Shown: positions 8,015-17,824, counted from the stretch's first letter. The stretch is 64,000 nt of DNA from Chloroflexus aggregans DSM 9485 (GCF_000021945.1 NC_011831.1:1625353-1689352), one strand, 5' to 3'. Numbers and translations are program-made. Notes: generated from the sequence alone by a model not told the origin.

Positions 8015-9295
8015 ATGACCCATCCGCGCACAAATTATGCGCTCGCAGGGGCAGCTCTCTTTAACCCGATGGCGGCAATGTACTGGCTCGATGTGGTGCG
8101 CGGACAGCGTCCCGGCATCGGCCTGGCACTGGTCGGTGCGGCCGGCGCAGTATGTGCAGGATTGGCCGCCGATCCGCGCCGCCACCCGTGGCGAGCGGTG
8201 ACGAGCGGGTTAGCGGCCGCGGCTGGCGCCGCGTTAGCCGGTTGGGCGCTGCAACGGTATGTGGCGTGGGTGGAAGGCGAGAGCGAAGATGCGCCGGCGC
8301 CGCCAAACGCGCACGATCTGCTGGTGCCGACGGCGGCAGCTTGCGCCGGTGCGGTTGGTGTGGCCGCATTGGTGGGCCGCGCGCCGGAACAGTATATCGA
8401 ATACAGCGGTAAGCATGGCGATTATCGTTGGATTGCCGCCCGGCCTCATCCGGCACAACGCTGGTTGGCGTGGAGTGGTTATCTGACTCATCAGTTGGCA
8501 ATTTGGGGCTGCATCTACACCGGGCAACGTCAACGACTGCGCTATACCGCCGATATGCGCCGGCTCAATTGGTTGGCGCTGGCGGTGAATGCCGGCGGAG
8601 TGGCGCTGCATTACCTGCAATCGCACTTTACGTATGACGGGTTGGCCCGTGATGTGCCCGAAGGCAGTGCGCTCGGTTCGGTATCATTCATCCTGATGCT
8701 GGCCTTGGCCCTCGAAGCGCCGCGCCGCGGTCTCTTCTTCGGCAGCCGCAAGGTGATGCCTCCCGCTGAACTCGTGCGCTTTGCCCGCCGCTTCCACGGC
8801 TACATCTTTTCATGGGCGGCAACGTACAATTTCTGGTATCACCCGATTGATCCCAAACCACTTCACTATACCGGTCTTTTCCACACGCTCCTCCTCTTTG
8901 TCCAGTCGGCATTGCTCTACACCAACGCACACCGTGATCCGCGTTGGACATTGGCGCTGGAGATGATGGTGTTGCCGCACGCAGTGGTTTCGACACTGTA
9001 CAAACGGAGTGGATTAGGGGCGATGTTTACCTTTAGTTTGCTGGCAATGTTCGTCATCAACCAAATGCACGGCCTCAACTTGCCAGCCCGCGCACGTTGG
9101 ACCATTGGCGTTACCTACGCTGCCACTGTGCTGAGCTACTACGGCGCGCGCCGCCAATGGCATAAGTTGCCTGATATTCTGCGGATTCCAATCCTCGAGT
9201 ATGGAGTGTTGGGCATCTTGGTGTTGTTGTCGCTGCTGATGCGGGCTATGCGGCGGTTAGAAGGAAACCCGCAAACCTTGCATACGAAACCATAA
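8015..9295 (+). CDS. Polytopic membrane protein of unknown function
   Basis: This 426-residue protein starts at an ATG with AGGAGG six bases upstream. I do not recognise the family. Roughly nine to eleven hydrophobic segments are visible, including LALVGAAGAVCAGLAA near residue 35, a group in the middle with conserved-looking His/Tyr/Trp residues (HYLQSHFTYDG, FSWAATYNFWYHP, HYTGLFHTLLLF), and a last segment near residue 400 followed by an Arg-rich tail. The cluster of His, Trp and Tyr in or next to membrane segments could bind a cofactor or lipid headgroup, but that is only a guess. It stands alone: divergent from the amidohydrolase and convergent with the flavoprotein gene, with the 133-bp array directly after its stop codon. 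Confidence 0.75.
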   Translation: MTHPRTNYALAGAALFNPMAAMYWLDVVRGQRPGIGLALVGAAGAVCAGLAADPRRHPWRAVTSGLAAAAGAALAGWALQRYVAWVEGESEDAPAPPNAHDLLVPTAAACAGAVGVAALVGRAPEQYIEYSGKHGDYRWIAARPHPAQRWLAWSGYLTHQLAIWGCIYTGQRQRLRYTADMRRLNWLALAVNAGGVALHYLQSHFTYDGLARDVPEGSALGSVSFILMLALALEAPRRGLFFGSRKVMPPAELVRFARRFHGYIFSWAATYNFWYHPIDPKPLHYTGLFHTLLLFVQSALLYTNAHRDPRWTLALEMMVLPHAVVSTLYKRSGLGAMFTFSLLAMFVINQMHGLNLPARARWTIGVTYAATVLSYYGARRQWHKLPDILRIPILEYGVLGILVLLSLLMRAMRRLEGNPQTLHTKP

Positions 9296-9298
9296 GAA

Positions 9299-10512
9299 CA
9301 TAGGACACAGATGCGCACGGGTTGGAACGGATGCGCCCAGATCGCACCGCCCAATATTCTATAGGACACAGATGCGCACGGGTTGGAACGGATGCGCCCA
9401 GATCGCGCCACCCGTGCGATCCGTTGCACCCGTGTCTATCGGTGTCCTATGCCCTCCATACATAGGACGCGGATGCGCACCGCCCAATATTCTATAGGAC
9501 ACAGATGCGCACGGGTTGGGACGGATGCGCCCGGATCGCGCCACCCGTGCGATCCGTTGCACCCGTGTCTATCGGTGTCCTATGCCCTCCATACATAGGA
9601 CGCGGATGCGCACCACCCAATATTCTATAGGACACAGATGCGCACGGGTTGGAACGGATGCGCCCAGATCGCGCCACCCGTGCGATCCGTTGCACCCGTG
9701 TCTATCGGTGTCCTATGCCCTCCATACATAGGACGCGGATGCGCACCGCCCAATATTCTATAGGACACAGATGCGCACGGGTTGGGACGGATGCGCCCGG
9801 ATCGCGCCACCCGTACAATCCGTTGCACCCGTGTCTATCGGTGTCCTATGCCCTCCATACATAGGACGCGGATGCGCACCGCCCAATATTCTATAGGACA
9901 CAGATGCGCACGGGTTGGGACGGATGCGCCCGGATCGCGCCACCCGTGCGATCCGTTGCACCCGTGTCTATCGGTGTCCTATGCCCTCCATACATAGGAC
10001 GCGGATGCGCACCGCTCAATATTCTATAGGACACAGATGCGCACGGGTTGGAACGGATGCGCCCAGATCGCGCCACCCGTGCGATCCGTTGCACCCGTGT
10101 CCATCGGTGTCCTATGCCCTCCATACATAGGACGCGGATGCGCACCGCCCAATATTCTATAGGACACAGATGCGCACGGGTTGGGACGGATGCGCCCGGA
10201 TCGCGCCACCCGTGCGATCCGTTGCACCCGTGTCTATCGGTGTCCTATGCCCTCCATACATAGGACGCGGATGCGCACCGCCCAATATTCTATAGGACAC
10301 AGATGCGCACGGGTTGGGACGGATGTACCCAGATCGCGCCACCCGTGCGATCCGTTGCACCCGTGTCTATCGGTGTCCTATGCCCTCCATACATAGGACG
10401 CGGATGCGCACCGCCCAATATTCTATAGGACACAGATGCGCACGGGTTGAAACGGATGCGCCCGGATCGCGCCACCCGTGCGATCCGTTTCACCCGTGTC
10501 TATCGGTGTCCT
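9299..10512. repeat. 133-bp tandem repeat array (nine copies plus a truncated first copy)
   Basis: The motif ATAGGACACAGATGCGCACG recurs at 9361, 9494, 9627, 9760, 9893, 10026, 10159, 10292 and 10425, an exact 133-base period. A shortened copy lies at 9299-9360. Copies differ by a few substitutions. Within each unit the first ~90 bases form a large imperfect inverted repeat: ATAGGACAC...GCACGGGT at one end pairs with ACCCGTGT...GTGTCCTAT at the other, with an inner GGATGCGCCCGGATCGCG / GTGCGATCC arm. Units therefore read similarly on both strands. The array fills the gap between two convergent genes. A related remnant at ~10526-10563 (TTAGGACACGG ... CCGTGTCCTA) ends it. The 67-71-codon frames on both strands are by-products. 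Confidence 0.9.
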
Positions 10513-10576
10513 ATTCCCTAAATAAATTAGGACACGGATGCTCATTGCCCAATCCGTGTCCTATTCACCACACTTG

Positions 10577-11917
10577 CTACTTCACTGCGCGGGCCGCCGC
10601 AAACACCACCTCACTTAACGTGGGATAGGCAGCGAATACTGCGGCCAGATCAGCGATCGTCGCGCCGGTTTGGATCGCTAACGCAACTGGCGCCAACATA
10701 TCCGCTGCGTGTGTGCCAACTGCAATCCCGCCACGGATCTGGCGGTTCACCGCATCATAGATCAACTCAACCCACCCTTCGGTCTCGTCACTGAGGTAGG
10801 CCTTGAGCGAAGCCGTATACGAAGCCCGCACTCGCTGCAACTCACCCTCACCGCCAGAAACAATCCCCACTTGCGCAATTTCGGGCACGGTATAGACGGC
10901 GCTGACCACGGTATGCGGGCAATAGCCAGGTGCCGATAGTTCCGCTGCTGTGCGGCCGGCAATCCACGCCTGGGCCAGCGCGCGGTTCGCCAGCATCGGT
11001 CCACCGGCAGCATCACCCACGACAAAAATGTGACCGGCAACTGTACGGCCATAGTTATCAACCGCGAGTTGTCCATTAGCACCAACTTCCAAACCGGCCG
11101 CAGCAAGATTGAGCCGACTCAGATCGGGGACGCGCCCAATCGCAAGGAAAGCCATAGCAGCGGTATGGGTCGCACCATCGGCGGTAGTGACAACTACACC
11201 GCCTTCAGTCCGCTCGGCCCGTTCCACATCAACCTGATGGATCGTGGCGCCATGCGCCGTCATCGCGGCGGCTAGAGCCGCTCCGGCTGCCGGATCGAAC
11301 ATCGGCAATACGCCGGGAGCGCCAACGATCCACGTCACTTTGACCCCCAACCGGCTAAAGAGTGAAGCAAACTCGCTACCTGTTGGCCCCCCACCGATCA
11401 CGATCATGTCCGGCGGCAATGTATTCAGATGACTGGCAAACCGCGGGGCAATAATCCGCTGGCCATCGGGCTTCATTGTCGGTGGGAAACGTGGTACCGA
11501 ACCGGTAGCGATAATCACTGCATCGGCGGTCAATGTCTGTTGCGAGTCGTCGTTGCGCACGATTAGCTCGTGAGGGCTATGAAATGCAGCTACCCCGTGG
11601 ACTACCTTGACCCCGGCGGCTTGGAGCCGCTGTGCCTCACGCTCACTCCACCGTTGAGCCACCTGCTTGATCCGGTTGAGCACCTCTGTTGGTGTCACGT
11701 GGACGGCGCCAATTGCTACTCCTTCGGCAGTATGCTCGGCAACACCGGCCAATTCAGCCGCGTGCAACCATACTTTACTTGGTAACAGGCTGTCCCAACC
11801 GGTACGTCCACCGATCGGTCCTTCACTGATCAAGGTCACCTGCGAATGACCCTTTGCAGCGGCAACGGCAGCCTCAACTCCAGCCGGTCCGCCGCCGATC
11901 ACGACAATCTGTTTCAT
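10577..11917 (-). CDS. Class I pyridine nucleotide-disulfide oxidoreductase homologue lacking the redox cysteines
   Basis: This 446-residue protein has the full fold of lipoamide dehydrogenase, mercuric reductase and soluble transhydrogenase. It has an N-terminal FAD site GGGPAG (residues 8-13), a second dinucleotide site IGGGPTGSEF for NAD(P) in the middle, the FAD motif IFVVGDAAGG and a C-terminal dimerisation domain. Where family members have GGTCxNxGCxPSK, this protein reads GGRTGWDSLLPSK (residues 36-48): both cysteines are absent. The C-terminal catalytic His is also replaced, giving AAYPTLSE with Tyr about residue 431, although the Glu is kept. A dithiol reaction is therefore not possible. 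NAD(P)H:quinone reduction or transhydrogenation, as known for some cysteine-poor homologues, is the likely alternative. It is on its own, ~140 bases downstream of the penicillin-binding protein gene. Confidence 0.85.
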   Translation of the reverse strand: MKQIVVIGGGPAGVEAAVAAAKGHSQVTLISEGPIGGRTGWDSLLPSKVWLHAAELAGVAEHTAEGVAIGAVHVTPTEVLNRIKQVAQRWSEREAQRLQAAGVKVVHGVAAFHSPHELIVRNDDSQQTLTADAVIIATGSVPRFPPTMKPDGQRIIAPRFASHLNTLPPDMIVIGGGPTGSEFASLFSRLGVKVTWIVGAPGVLPMFDPAAGAALAAAMTAHGATIHQVDVERAERTEGGVVVTTADGATHTAAMAFLAIGRVPDLSRLNLAAAGLEVGANGQLAVDNYGRTVAGHIFVVGDAAGGPMLANRALAQAWIAGRTAAELSAPGYCPHTVVSAVYTVPEIAQVGIVSGGEGELQRVRASYTASLKAYLSDETEGWVELIYDAVNRQIRGGIAVGTHAADMLAPVALAIQTGATIADLAAVFAAYPTLSEVVFAAARAVK

Positions 11918-12032
11918 ACTTCTTCCTCATCATCACCTGCGATCCAGTAGCGTATGTCCGTGAAAGAAGATGCAAATAATTGATGGTGGGTTACAACCGG
12001 CAAACGAGATAGTGCAATGAATGCCAGATGTT

Positions 12033-12054
12033 GAGACGCACGGCTGTGCGTCTC
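12033..12054 (-). terminator. Hairpin terminator directly after the PBP gene
   Basis: GAGACGCAC (12033-12041) pairs with GTGCGTCTC (12046-12054) around a 4-base loop. It begins one base after the PBP stop codon. There is no long T-run, so it may work as an attenuator or stabilising 3' hairpin. Similar GAGACG hairpins occur at 33.8 kb. Confidence 0.6.
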
Positions 12055-14997
12055 CTACTGTGAATCCGGTGTCGGTGGCGGCGGTTCGGGGTCAGGTGCG
12101 CGAATACCGAGCACAATAGTTGTATCAGGTAAGATCCATTCACCTGCTGCCGGCAATGAACTGAGCACCACATACGGCCCGTACCGGTAATAATCTTCGC
12201 CGGCCCGATCGGGACCCTGATAATCGACGTAAATGCGACCCGGATCGATACCCAACAAGGCCAACACCTCTTTGGCCTGATTTTCACCCAAGCGGCGTAG
12301 ATCGGGCATCAAGATCGCACCTTCAACCGGCGGCACCGGCACCGGCGGTTTGAACATCTCCTCGGTACATACGGGGAGATCTTCGTACTTAAGCGGCACC
12401 GTGGCATCACCACCACGCCATTTGTACTCAACCTTCTCATCGGGATCAGGTGGTGGCAGTTTCCACAGGTAAATCTCACGCACCAGCTCAGGTGGATAGC
12501 TCGCTTCTGGGGCAGGCCGGCAGTACGCGCCATCGGTCAATGCACTGAGATCCTGCGGAGGCGGTGGTGCCTTGGGATCGGTAGGTGGAGCCGGCGGCGG
12601 GTTAGGCCGCAACTCGCCGGTGCTCGTCCACTCTTCCGGGGTAGGAATTCGGACAACGGTCACTTTGTCGTATGCCGAACAGAGAACATTGCCCGCGATC
12701 AAGTTGGTGAGATTAGCAGTTGGCGTCGGACTTAACAAGGCCGCTTCTTCCAATTGCTTCAGCATCTGTTGGGTAAACAACTCCTCGCGGTAGCCACCAA
12801 AGGGGCCGGGCAATTCACAGATAGGGCGGCGCACGACCTCTTCTGGCAAGATAAACTCCGTCTGAACTTCCCCATCAGGAAACGGCGCGGCAAAAAGGGT
12901 ACGATAACGTTCATCTTCGGCAATGAGGCGGAAGATGTTCTCCATCACGTTGCGCCAGATGATCCCACCGCCGGTCAGGCTCTCCACCCGCGCCGTCGGC
13001 TCATTGTTGTTGTTGCCCGTCCACACGCCAACCGTCACAAACGGCGTATAACCGACTGCCCATGCATCTCGCCAATCGTTGGTCGTGCCGGTCTTGACTG
13101 CGGCAGGCTGGCTGAGGCGCAGCGGACTATTGAGGCCCCAGATCGCTTGGCGGGCACGGTCATCGCTCAGCATATCGGAAATGATCGCCACCAGCGCCGG
13201 ATCGACCACCTCTTCGCCGGGGGGTTGGGTGAAACGTTCGAGGGTGCGGCCTTGCGAGTCGGTAATTTCGAGAATGGCGACCGGAGGGAAGTAGCGCCCA
13301 CCGCTGGCCAACGTGTTGTACGCGGTGGTTAGTTCCAATGGCGACACCTCGCCACCGCCCAACGTGAGGGACAACCCATAAAAACCGGCGCCACGCTTGA
13401 GACCGGTACGGATACCGACCCGTTCTAGTAGCCGGATGGTGTAATCGATCCCGGCAAACTTTAGCGCCTTCACCGCCGGCATATTGAGCGAGTTTGCCAG
13501 CGCGGTACGGATACGCACCGGTCCGTTCCATTGACCGTTGTAATTCTGAGGGGCATACCAATCGCCGGTACCGGTTGGAAACTCGGTCGGAACGTCCCAC
13601 AATACCGTCTCCGGTGTCATGCCTTGTTCCATCGCGGCCAGATAGGTAAACGGCTTCAGCGCCGAACCGGGTTGCCGTTCGCGGGTCGCGACATTCACCT
13701 GCCCATCGAGGACATTCCCCGACTCGCCGGGGGTCTTGGTCGGTTTCACCGCGTTGTAGTCGATACTCCCGACCATCGCCAGAATCTGGCCGGTGTTGGG
13801 TTGCATGATCACTACCGCTGCGTTATGGATGTTCCGCGACTCCAGCTCGGCGATGCGCTCGAAGGCGGTGGCTTGGGCCATACGCTGCAACTGCAGATCG
13901 AGGGTCGTCGTAATGCGCAAGCCGCCGCCATAGACAATCTGCGCGCCATAGCGCTGCAAGAGGAGATCTCGCACATAGAAGACGAAATGCGGTGCATTGA
14001 GCGGTGCCTCTTGCGGAGCAAAGCGTAGCGGTGTCGCCAGCGCCCGTCGCGCCTGCGCCTCAGTGATGTAGCCGTCTTCAACCATTCGGCGTAAGACGGC
14101 AGCTTGGCGGATGCGAGGAAGTGGTGTACCGGCCGGTAAACGTGCATTCGGGTCGAGCCAGGCGTCACCGACGAAGACCGGTGGCAAATAACCACCTTGC
14201 TCGTCGCGTTCGAGATAGTTGATCGGATTGTAGACAGAGGGTAACTGCGGTAGACCGGCCAGCAACGACGCCTGGTTCAGATCGAGTTCGGCAGCACTGA
14301 CACCAAAATAAACTTCGCTGGCTGCCTGAATCCCATAGGCAAGATTGCCGTAGAAGTTCTCGTTGAGATACAGCTCGAGAATCTGATCTTTGGTATAGAT
14401 GCGATCAAGCTCTTGGGCCAGAATAATCTCTTTGAGTTTTCGTTCGTAGCGGCGCTCCGGTAATCGCTCTTCCGGTGTCAACACACTATTTTTAATCACC
14501 TGCTGGGTGATGGTTGACGCTCCACCCACCTCTTCGCCCACTCGTAAGCTATCGACCAGCGTGCGGATGATACCGGCCAGATCGATACCGGGATTGGTGT
14601 AAAAGGTTTTATCTTCGATAGCGATGGTTGCCTGTATTAAGAGAGGGCTAATCTCGTCAATCGAGACTTTCGTGCGTTTACCGGTATCAAAGAATTCGTA
14701 GAGCAATTCGCCGTTGCGGTCGAAAATGCGGGAGTTTTCAAACAAGGCCCGATTATCGAGTAAGGCCAGGCGTGGACGAAGGCTCTCGGCGACCTGGATG
14801 TAGGCATTGTAGAAAAAGCCGGTGAGTGCGATGAGCACAACGGCAATCAGCCCGAATACGGCTAAGAGCGCGTTTATGAGCCAGCGACCCAACGGTGACC
14901 GCGGTGTAGGACGACCACGCACCAGACGCGGTGGGATATGGCGACGACCGTTGCGGCCATTACGCTGGTATGACGATAGACGACGCGAACGTATCAT
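12055..14997 (-). CDS. Class A penicillin-binding protein (PBP1A-type) with C-terminal PASTA domain
   Basis: This 980-residue bifunctional peptidoglycan synthase polymerises glycan strands and cross-links peptides at the outer face of the membrane. A basic N-terminus is followed by one membrane anchor at residues 39-61. The GT51 glycosyltransferase domain has the catalytic Glu in IEDKTFYTNPGID (E128; the usual His after F-Y is replaced by Asn). The transpeptidase domain shows SxxK as SALK near residue 446, SxN as SLN near residue 500 and KTGT near residue 633. A Pro-rich linker rich in PPPAPPTDP follows, then a PASTA-like domain (MPDLRRLGENQAKEVLALLG, about residue 890-960) and a Pro-rich end. 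PASTA domains bind muropeptides or glycan. The gene is divergent from the DUF4129 protein. Confidence 0.92.
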   Translation of the reverse strand: MIRSRRLSSYQRNGRNGRRHIPPRLVRGRPTPRSPLGRWLINALLAVFGLIAVVLIALTGFFYNAYIQVAESLRPRLALLDNRALFENSRIFDRNGELLYEFFDTGKRTKVSIDEISPLLIQATIAIEDKTFYTNPGIDLAGIIRTLVDSLRVGEEVGGASTITQQVIKNSVLTPEERLPERRYERKLKEIILAQELDRIYTKDQILELYLNENFYGNLAYGIQAASEVYFGVSAAELDLNQASLLAGLPQLPSVYNPINYLERDEQGGYLPPVFVGDAWLDPNARLPAGTPLPRIRQAAVLRRMVEDGYITEAQARRALATPLRFAPQEAPLNAPHFVFYVRDLLLQRYGAQIVYGGGLRITTTLDLQLQRMAQATAFERIAELESRNIHNAAVVIMQPNTGQILAMVGSIDYNAVKPTKTPGESGNVLDGQVNVATRERQPGSALKPFTYLAAMEQGMTPETVLWDVPTEFPTGTGDWYAPQNYNGQWNGPVRIRTALANSLNMPAVKALKFAGIDYTIRLLERVGIRTGLKRGAGFYGLSLTLGGGEVSPLELTTAYNTLASGGRYFPPVAILEITDSQGRTLERFTQPPGEEVVDPALVAIISDMLSDDRARQAIWGLNSPLRLSQPAAVKTGTTNDWRDAWAVGYTPFVTVGVWTGNNNNEPTARVESLTGGGIIWRNVMENIFRLIAEDERYRTLFAAPFPDGEVQTEFILPEEVVRRPICELPGPFGGYREELFTQQMLKQLEEAALLSPTPTANLTNLIAGNVLCSAYDKVTVVRIPTPEEWTSTGELRPNPPPAPPTDPKAPPPPQDLSALTDGAYCRPAPEASYPPELVREIYLWKLPPPDPDEKVEYKWRGGDATVPLKYEDLPVCTEEMFKPPVPVPPVEGAILMPDLRRLGENQAKEVLALLGIDPGRIYVDYQGPDRAGEDYYRYGPYVVLSSLPAAGEWILPDTTIVLGIRAPDPEPPPPTPDSQ

Positions 14998-15161
14998 AGT
15001 TGACGAGAAACACCTGTCGGTGTTGGCAACGATTATTCATATGCGCTTTGATGAGCGCCGACGGTAGTATAGCATATAGTGGTCTGTTGTAACTGATACG
15101 CAGATGAGAATGGGATCGGGTAGAATGAACGTGATACGTGAGAGTGTATCCCAACGATACC

Positions 15162-16676
15162 ATGAATCAATCATCGCTTGTTACGCCGACCATTTTGATT
15201 ACAGGCCTTATTACCCTCCTCGTCACGTTGATCGGTGATACGGTGACTGCCGCCACCGATTGGCATATGGTGTGGCTGAGCGGCGCAAGTTTGTTGGTTG
15301 GGCTAGAAGCAATCGCGTTGCGTTCGCGAATGGTTGCCGGACTACATGAAACCCAGGGTGGTGCGGTGCGGTATCTGGCCGTTGAGGTGTTTGGACTGAT
15401 AGCGCTAGCCCGGATCGTTGCGACCCTAGGACAGGGTCGCAACGGTTGGGCTGCGATGACGACGTGGATTACCGATCCGCTCGCCGCGTTCGACGCTCCA
15501 TTTCTGTTTTGCTTGCTCACGCTACTAACCGTGGCAGTCCTGAGCCGCAGTGGTATCGCTGCAATTGCCGCACTTACGCCAAACTCTCCGCTCAAGACAC
15601 CATTGCAGAGTCTTGACATGCTTTTTTACCGCAGTGACGCCATCGCCCGCCGCCAAGCAGCCGTCTCTGCCCTGAGTCGGGCAGTCGGTTGGGGTGGGCT
15701 ACTGATGATCGTTACCCTGGGTGTGCAATATCGCCAGCACACGCTCCCACTCAGTACAACCGGTTGGATGGCGATCTACCTTGCCGGTGGCCTAAGCCTG
15801 ATTACGCTGGCCCAGCGTCGAGCTTTGTTGGCCGATTGGCAGAGCGATGAAGCCGATATTGCGCCTGAGGTTAATCGACGTTGGCAATGGCTGAGTATGA
15901 GTACTATTGGATTGGTACTTGTCTTAGCACTCGCCCTTCCGGTGCAGGTGGCGCCTCTCGTTCCAGATGACTGGCAAGAGACACTTTTGTTAATCGGTGG
16001 GATTGTTCTCTTGTGCGCGATGATCCTTTCATTACTGTTTATCGGGATGCTGAGTCTTGTGGCACTGCTGCCGTTGATGTTACTGATGATCTTGAGTTCG
16101 CTCATGAACACATCGGCAAATGCGGTGACGTCAATCGTACCACCAATCCTGCCACCATCTGTCGAGAGTACACCACCAGTATGGCCGGGGTTAATCTTCT
16201 GGGTGTGTATCGCGCTGCTGACCGGTTTAGCGTTTTGGACGATCGTGCGCCGTCAACAATGGGTGAAGCAGGGATGGCCGCAATTGTACGAGTGGATAAC
16301 CGCTGCTCGGCAACAGATAAAACAACGGCGCCGAGATCGGCGCTGGCGACTATCGTTTGGGCGACGGCCCACTGCCTCACCAGACCCGATCCGCCCACCG
16401 GTTGATATTGCGATCACCTGCTACCACGCGGCTTTGCGCTACGCTGCCGATCAAGGTTACCCACGCCAACCAGCACAAACACCGGCAGAGTTTGCCGAGC
16501 ATACGGTCCCGCAGTTAGCCGAAGCCGGTGAAGAATTACGCGCACTAACGCTTGCGTATCACCGCGCCGCATATGCCGGACACGCATCTGATCCGGTTGA
16601 ACGGCAGCAGGTGCGTACCCTGTTACGTCGCTTCCGACAAAAGATTATGCAAAGGCGCAGAGTGCGCAAAATATAG
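15162..16676 (+). CDS. Membrane protein with C-terminal DUF4129 domain
   Basis: From ATG 15162 (MNQSSLVTPTIL) the protein has 504 residues; a GTG eight codons upstream at 15138 is a possible alternative, and no strong ribosome binding site decides between them. About eight to ten hydrophobic segments fill the first ~370 residues. A basic stretch (QQIKQRRRDRRWR) follows, then a cytoplasmic C-terminal domain with the DUF4129 signature: CYHAALRYA, RQPAQTPAEFAEHTVPQ and LTLAYHRAAYAG. DUF4129 proteins are often next to transglutaminase-like or cell-envelope genes, but their function is not settled. Here the gene is divergent from a penicillin-binding protein and convergent with mch. No enzymatic residues were recognised. 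Confidence 0.75.
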   Translation: MNQSSLVTPTILITGLITLLVTLIGDTVTAATDWHMVWLSGASLLVGLEAIALRSRMVAGLHETQGGAVRYLAVEVFGLIALARIVATLGQGRNGWAAMTTWITDPLAAFDAPFLFCLLTLLTVAVLSRSGIAAIAALTPNSPLKTPLQSLDMLFYRSDAIARRQAAVSALSRAVGWGGLLMIVTLGVQYRQHTLPLSTTGWMAIYLAGGLSLITLAQRRALLADWQSDEADIAPEVNRRWQWLSMSTIGLVLVLALALPVQVAPLVPDDWQETLLLIGGIVLLCAMILSLLFIGMLSLVALLPLMLLMILSSLMNTSANAVTSIVPPILPPSVESTPPVWPGLIFWVCIALLTGLAFWTIVRRQQWVKQGWPQLYEWITAARQQIKQRRRDRRWRLSFGRRPTASPDPIRPPVDIAITCYHAALRYAADQGYPRQPAQTPAEFAEHTVPQLAEAGEELRALTLAYHRAAYAGHASDPVERQQVRTLLRRFRQKIMQRRRVRKI

Positions 16677-16723
16677 ATGAGGATTGAAGGCGTGCCTGTG
16701 CGCGCTCAGCGCCTGCATTCTTC

Positions 16724-17803
16724 CTACCCAGATGTTGTGGTCGCCGCCATCCGGCGCGGCATCAGCACCGTATAATCAAAATCGAGCACTACCGCCGGAT
16801 CGTAATTGCCATCGGCGTCACGGTAGGGAAAATCGTGGCACGGTCGATCCTTGGTGGCAACGGTGCGTACCCGCAAGGCACCGACATCATCACGCCCCGG
16901 AATTTCCATTTTGTCGAGAATCTCCGACCAGGCGTAGATAGTATCACCGGCAAAGCTGGGGTTTGTGTGACGACCGCCATTGATAGCAGCGATGCTGAAC
17001 GCATTGGCGAGGCCGTTGAACGAGAGCGAACGGGCGAGGCTGATGATATGACCGCCGTAGACAATCCGCCGACCAAACCGACCCTCACGCTCAACGTGGA
17101 GGTTAAAGTGAACGCGGGCCGTATTCTGATACAGCCTCGTGGCCTGCATATGCTCGGCTTCCTCGATAGTGACCCCATCGATATGATCGATCTTCTCCCC
17201 AACCTCATAATCTTCCCACACATATGAGCTACCGGCACGCACAAGATCGTACTGGCCGGGGGCAATCTGGTAAGGCACTTGCAACTCGCCCACCGGAACG
17301 GCATCGGGCAACGACGGTATTACCGGTTCTGGCGCCGGTGCATTTAGATCACGTTTGCGCACCATCACCCAGCGAATATATTCTAAGACCATCTCGCCGC
17401 GCTGATTGACTCCTACCGAGTGGACATAGACAACACCGGTTTTACCATCTTTGTTCTGACGTAACCCGATCACTTTTGAGGTGGTTGAAAGGGTGTCGCC
17501 GGGATACACCACCGCGCCAAACCGGCCACCGGCATAGCCGAGATTGGCGATAGCATTGAGGGAAATATCGGGCACCGTCTTACCGAAAACAATGTGAAAG
17601 ACGAGCATGCTATCGAGGGGGGCACGGTCCAGGCCGAGATTCTGGGCAAACGGAGTCGATGATGTTACGGCAAAACGTGAGCCGTAGAGCGAGGTATAGA
17701 GGGCAACATCTCCTTCAGTGACGGTGCGCGGCGTAGCGTGAACGATCTCTTGGCCAAGCCGAAAATCCTCGAAGAAATTGCCGGGATTGGTTTTGTTGAT
17801 CAT
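16724..17803 (-). CDS. mch: Mesaconyl-C1-CoA hydratase (beta-methylmalyl-CoA dehydratase)
   Basis: This 359-residue protein is a double-hotdog MaoC-type hydratase and matches the Chloroflexus Mch of the 3-HP bicycle. It interconverts beta-methylmalyl-CoA and mesaconyl-C1-CoA in the glyoxylate-assimilating second cycle. The first hotdog has FFEDFRLGQEIVHATPRTV near residue 10-28 and TLSTTSKVIG; the second has the hydratase segment HFNLHVEREGRFGRRIVYGG near residue 230 and NPSFAGDTIYAWSEI near the C-terminus. The ATG at 17803 has AAGGAG at a 5-base spacing. It is last in a minus-strand series smtA-smtB-mct-mcl-mch, but the 19-bp repeat array lies directly before its ribosome binding site, separating it from mcl by 808 bases. 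Confidence 0.93.
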   Translation of the reverse strand: MINKTNPGNFFEDFRLGQEIVHATPRTVTEGDVALYTSLYGSRFAVTSSTPFAQNLGLDRAPLDSMLVFHIVFGKTVPDISLNAIANLGYAGGRFGAVVYPGDTLSTTSKVIGLRQNKDGKTGVVYVHSVGVNQRGEMVLEYIRWVMVRKRDLNAPAPEPVIPSLPDAVPVGELQVPYQIAPGQYDLVRAGSSYVWEDYEVGEKIDHIDGVTIEEAEHMQATRLYQNTARVHFNLHVEREGRFGRRIVYGGHIISLARSLSFNGLANAFSIAAINGGRHTNPSFAGDTIYAWSEILDKMEIPGRDDVGALRVRTVATKDRPCHDFPYRDADGNYDPAVVLDFDYTVLMPRRMAATTTSG

Positions 17804-17824
17804 TCGGTTCTCCTTTTATGGATG

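Noticed and set aside
9359-10628. Repeated 67-71-codon frames on both strands, and the idea of a CRISPR array
   Set aside because: The frames recur with the 133-bp period and have no homology. Units have no constant-repeat/variable-spacer structure and no cas genes are near, so it is not CRISPR.
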